Source: Bacillota bacterium (GTDB lineage Bacteria > Bacillota > Clostridia > Lachnospirales > Lachnospiraceae). Taken from it: a stretch of DNA of 64,000 nucleotides. Below the pieces are notes generated by a model. That model was not told the origin of the DNA. It made no database searches and saw only the letters and a list, made by a program, of their open reading frames with translations. The translations under genes and the position numbers were made by a program. The DNA is taken from assembly GCA_023437365.1 (NCBI GenBank), contig JAEZGK010000077.1, forward strand, positions 103,344 to 167,343. Direction: 5' to 3'. Of this stretch, positions 62,676-64,000 are shown piece by piece. Each line of letters starts with the position of its first letter. Positions within the stretch are counted from its first letter, which is position 1.

Positions 62676-63604
62676 GCGATATTGTAAGAATGACAAGAAA
62701 ATCTCTCTCAATCACACAGGAACAATTGAGCGATTCGATTTGCTCTGTTGAGACTCTGTCCAGAATAGAGAACGGAAGTCAAAATCCGACCAGAGACACT
62801 TATGAACTGCTCATGGAACGTATGGGACGGATACGTTCAAGAGCTTATTCCATGCTATCGGTTTCGGATTTGAAGACTTTAGAGAAGATGAAGCTGTTTG
62901 AGGATTATATGAAACAGTATGATTTTAATAAAGCAGAAGAAATTCTTGATAATATTACAGGAATGGTCGGAAGTTCTATACTGGACCGTCAGTTCTTTAT
63001 CCGTGCAGAGGCTTTGGTCAATTATTATCAGAAAAGAATTGACACGGAAAAACTTTTAGACGGACTGGAGGAGGCCATTAAACTTACAATACCTAAATAT
63101 GGGGTAATCACATTAGCAAACTGGCCCTTGAGCTTTAATGAGGTAGCACTGTTAATCAACATCTCCATGGCATTTGCAGAAAAAGAGGATTATAGTAACT
63201 CAATTATTATTCTGGAAGAAGCCTATAGTGCATTAAAACAGAGCTATATGGAAGACCAGCAAAGGGCTATCTTGCAGGTAACAATAGCAGGAAATTTATC
63301 AAAGGTCTATGGTATCATTCTTAACCACGAAAAAGCAATTGAGATTGCGGATGAAGGTATCAGTATTTGTAAAAAATTTAAATTAGGTAATGCACTCCCT
63401 AATCTCTTATATAATGTCGCCTGGAATAAAGAGAAATTAATTGAGCAGGGAGTACTATTACCTAATCGTAAAAGTGAATGTATTCAATATCTTAAGCAAG
63501 CTTATTATATAGCCTCGGCTATGCAGATGTCATATATGATGCAATTTATTAAAGAACATATAGCATCAAGCTATCCTATTATAATCAGTTGTTTTGTAGA
63601 TTAA
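62657..63604 (+). CDS. HTH-TPR regulator B (paralogue of A)
   Basis: 315 aa with GGGGGAG five bases before the ATG. Residues 4-60: LGDIVRMTRKSLSITQEQLS, CSVETLSRIENGSQNPTRDT, MERMGR, a clearer HTH_3 than in A. The remaining 250 residues are TPR-like (YDFNKAEEILDNI, KEDYSNSIIILEEAYSALK, ILNHEKAIEIADEGISICKKF). It ends FVD-TAA, and the very next codon begins the 54-bp coding repeat in the same frame. In repeat copy 6 the equivalent codons are GAT GAA, so the TAA could be a GAA-to-TAA change, and the protein may once have continued into the repeats. Confidence 0.85.
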   Translation: MGRYRLGDIVRMTRKSLSITQEQLSDSICSVETLSRIENGSQNPTRDTYELLMERMGRIRSRAYSMLSVSDLKTLEKMKLFEDYMKQYDFNKAEEILDNITGMVGSSILDRQFFIRAEALVNYYQKRIDTEKLLDGLEEAIKLTIPKYGVITLANWPLSFNEVALLINISMAFAEKEDYSNSIIILEEAYSALKQSYMEDQQRAILQVTIAGNLSKVYGIILNHEKAIEIADEGISICKKFKLGNALPNLLYNVAWNKEKLIEQGVLLPNRKSECIQYLKQAYYIASAMQMSYMMQFIKEHIASSYPIIISCFVD

Positions 63605-64000
63605 GCGGAGATAATCCAGGGAGCATCGCTGGCAACTTCAAGGCCGTCTTCGGCAGAAGCGGAGATAATCCAGGGAGCATCGCTGGCAACTTCAAGCCCG
63701 TCTTCAGCTGAAGCGGAAATGATCCAGGGAGCGTCGCTGGCAACTTCAAGACCGTCTTCAGCTGAAGCGGAAATGATCCAGGGAGCGTCGCTGGCAACTT
63801 CAAGACCGACTTCAGCTGAAGCGGAAATGATCCAGGGAGCGTCGCTTGCAACTTCAAGACCGTCTTCAGCTGAAGCAGAAATGATCCAGGGAGCATCGCT
63901 GGCAACTTCAAGACCGTCTTCAGATGAAGCAGAAATAATCCAGGGAGCATCGCTGGCAACTTCAAGACCGTCTTCAGAGGAAGCAGAAATAATCCAGGGA
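63605..64000 (+). repeat. 54-bp coding tandem repeat, runs off the window
   Basis: Seven full copies and one partial copy, each encoding an 18-residue unit close to AEMIQGASLATSRPSSAE in the frame of the upstream regulator gene. Between copies nearly all changes fall at third positions of that frame (GCG/GCA, GAG/GAA, GCA/GCG, CTG/CTT, TCG/TCA), evidence that this plus-strand frame is or was translated and selected. The minus-strand frame across the region would place these changes at second positions. No start codon or ribosome binding site lies between the TAA and the first copy; the earliest in-frame ATG is in copy 3. Confidence 0.88.

Noticed and set aside
63585..63965. Minus-strand reading frame with 18-residue Leu/Pro-rich repeats across the tandem array
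   Set aside because: Differences between repeat copies fall at second codon positions in this frame and at third positions in the plus frame, so the plus frame is the selected one.
63605..64000. CRISPR array
   Set aside because: The repeats are directly contiguous with no unique spacers and are coding; no cas genes are present.

Overview
The window looks like chromosomal DNA of a low-GC, anaerobic Gram-positive bacterium, most likely a Lachnospiraceae member (Lachnoclostridium/Anaerocolumna type). The signs are strong AGGAGG-type ribosome binding sites with some TTG and GTG starts, a T-box leader, a BglG/RAT-controlled PTS operon, a single-chain PurL, FosX, and an Hsp70-like/solenoid gene set that I associate from memory with DUF5716/DUF5717 proteins of this family. 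No rRNA, tRNA, CRISPR array, complete insertion sequence or prophage was seen.

Layout. 1-2 kb: the end of a CdaR-type regulator and a glycerate kinase. 2-6.7 kb: a MarR regulator with a heterodimeric ABC exporter and a clear operator-promoter. 7-10.7 kb: a membrane protein, a CPBP protease, FosX (fosfomycin hydrolase) and a HisC/CobD-like aminotransferase. 10.9-17.9 kb: four co-directional genes (1181-aa beta/alpha-solenoid protein, degenerate Hsp70-like ATPase, TPR-like protein, coiled-coil membrane protein) that look like one uncharacterised machine, then a DUF2935 protein. 19-20.7 kb: a membrane ferredoxin-like protein and a PadR regulator. 20.7-24.4 kb: a T-box leader separated from valS by a foldback element and a CTAG-rich tandem repeat. 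24.5-27.8 kb: RAT/terminator, BglG-type antiterminator, EIIA-Glc, HPr and EIICB. 28-33.2 kb: a two-component system with a MacB/Bce-like ABC transporter, with a small MITE-like element between them. 33.4-35.2 kb: methylglyoxal synthase, a lipoprotein and a frameshifted secreted protein. 35.4-42.3 kb: LysR regulator, purL, and a Ku-ligase NHEJ pair. 42.5-45.3 kb: an ECF sigma/anti-sigma operon with two membrane proteins, plus a 41-aa membrane peptide. 45.6-58.7 kb: two chemoreceptors, a GntR/ABC cluster, an AraC-GyrI regulator, a proline/arginine-rich protein, Lgt, and a secreted protein with five near-identical 115-aa repeats. 59-61.4 kb: an orphan VirB4-like ATPase, a YkvA-family protein and a PlsC-like acyltransferase. 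61.7-64 kb: two overlapping HTH-TPR regulators followed, directly after a stop codon and in the same frame, by a 54-bp coding tandem repeat that runs off the window.

The strongest candidates for something new are the Hsp70-like/solenoid operon (10917-17855) and the paired HTH-TPR regulators with their in-frame peptide repeat (61722-64000). Several gene starts were moved inward on ribosome binding site evidence; the HPr start is confirmed because the GTG start puts the catalytic residue at His15 and the regulatory residue at Ser46. All family names come from reading translated sequence by eye, with no database search.
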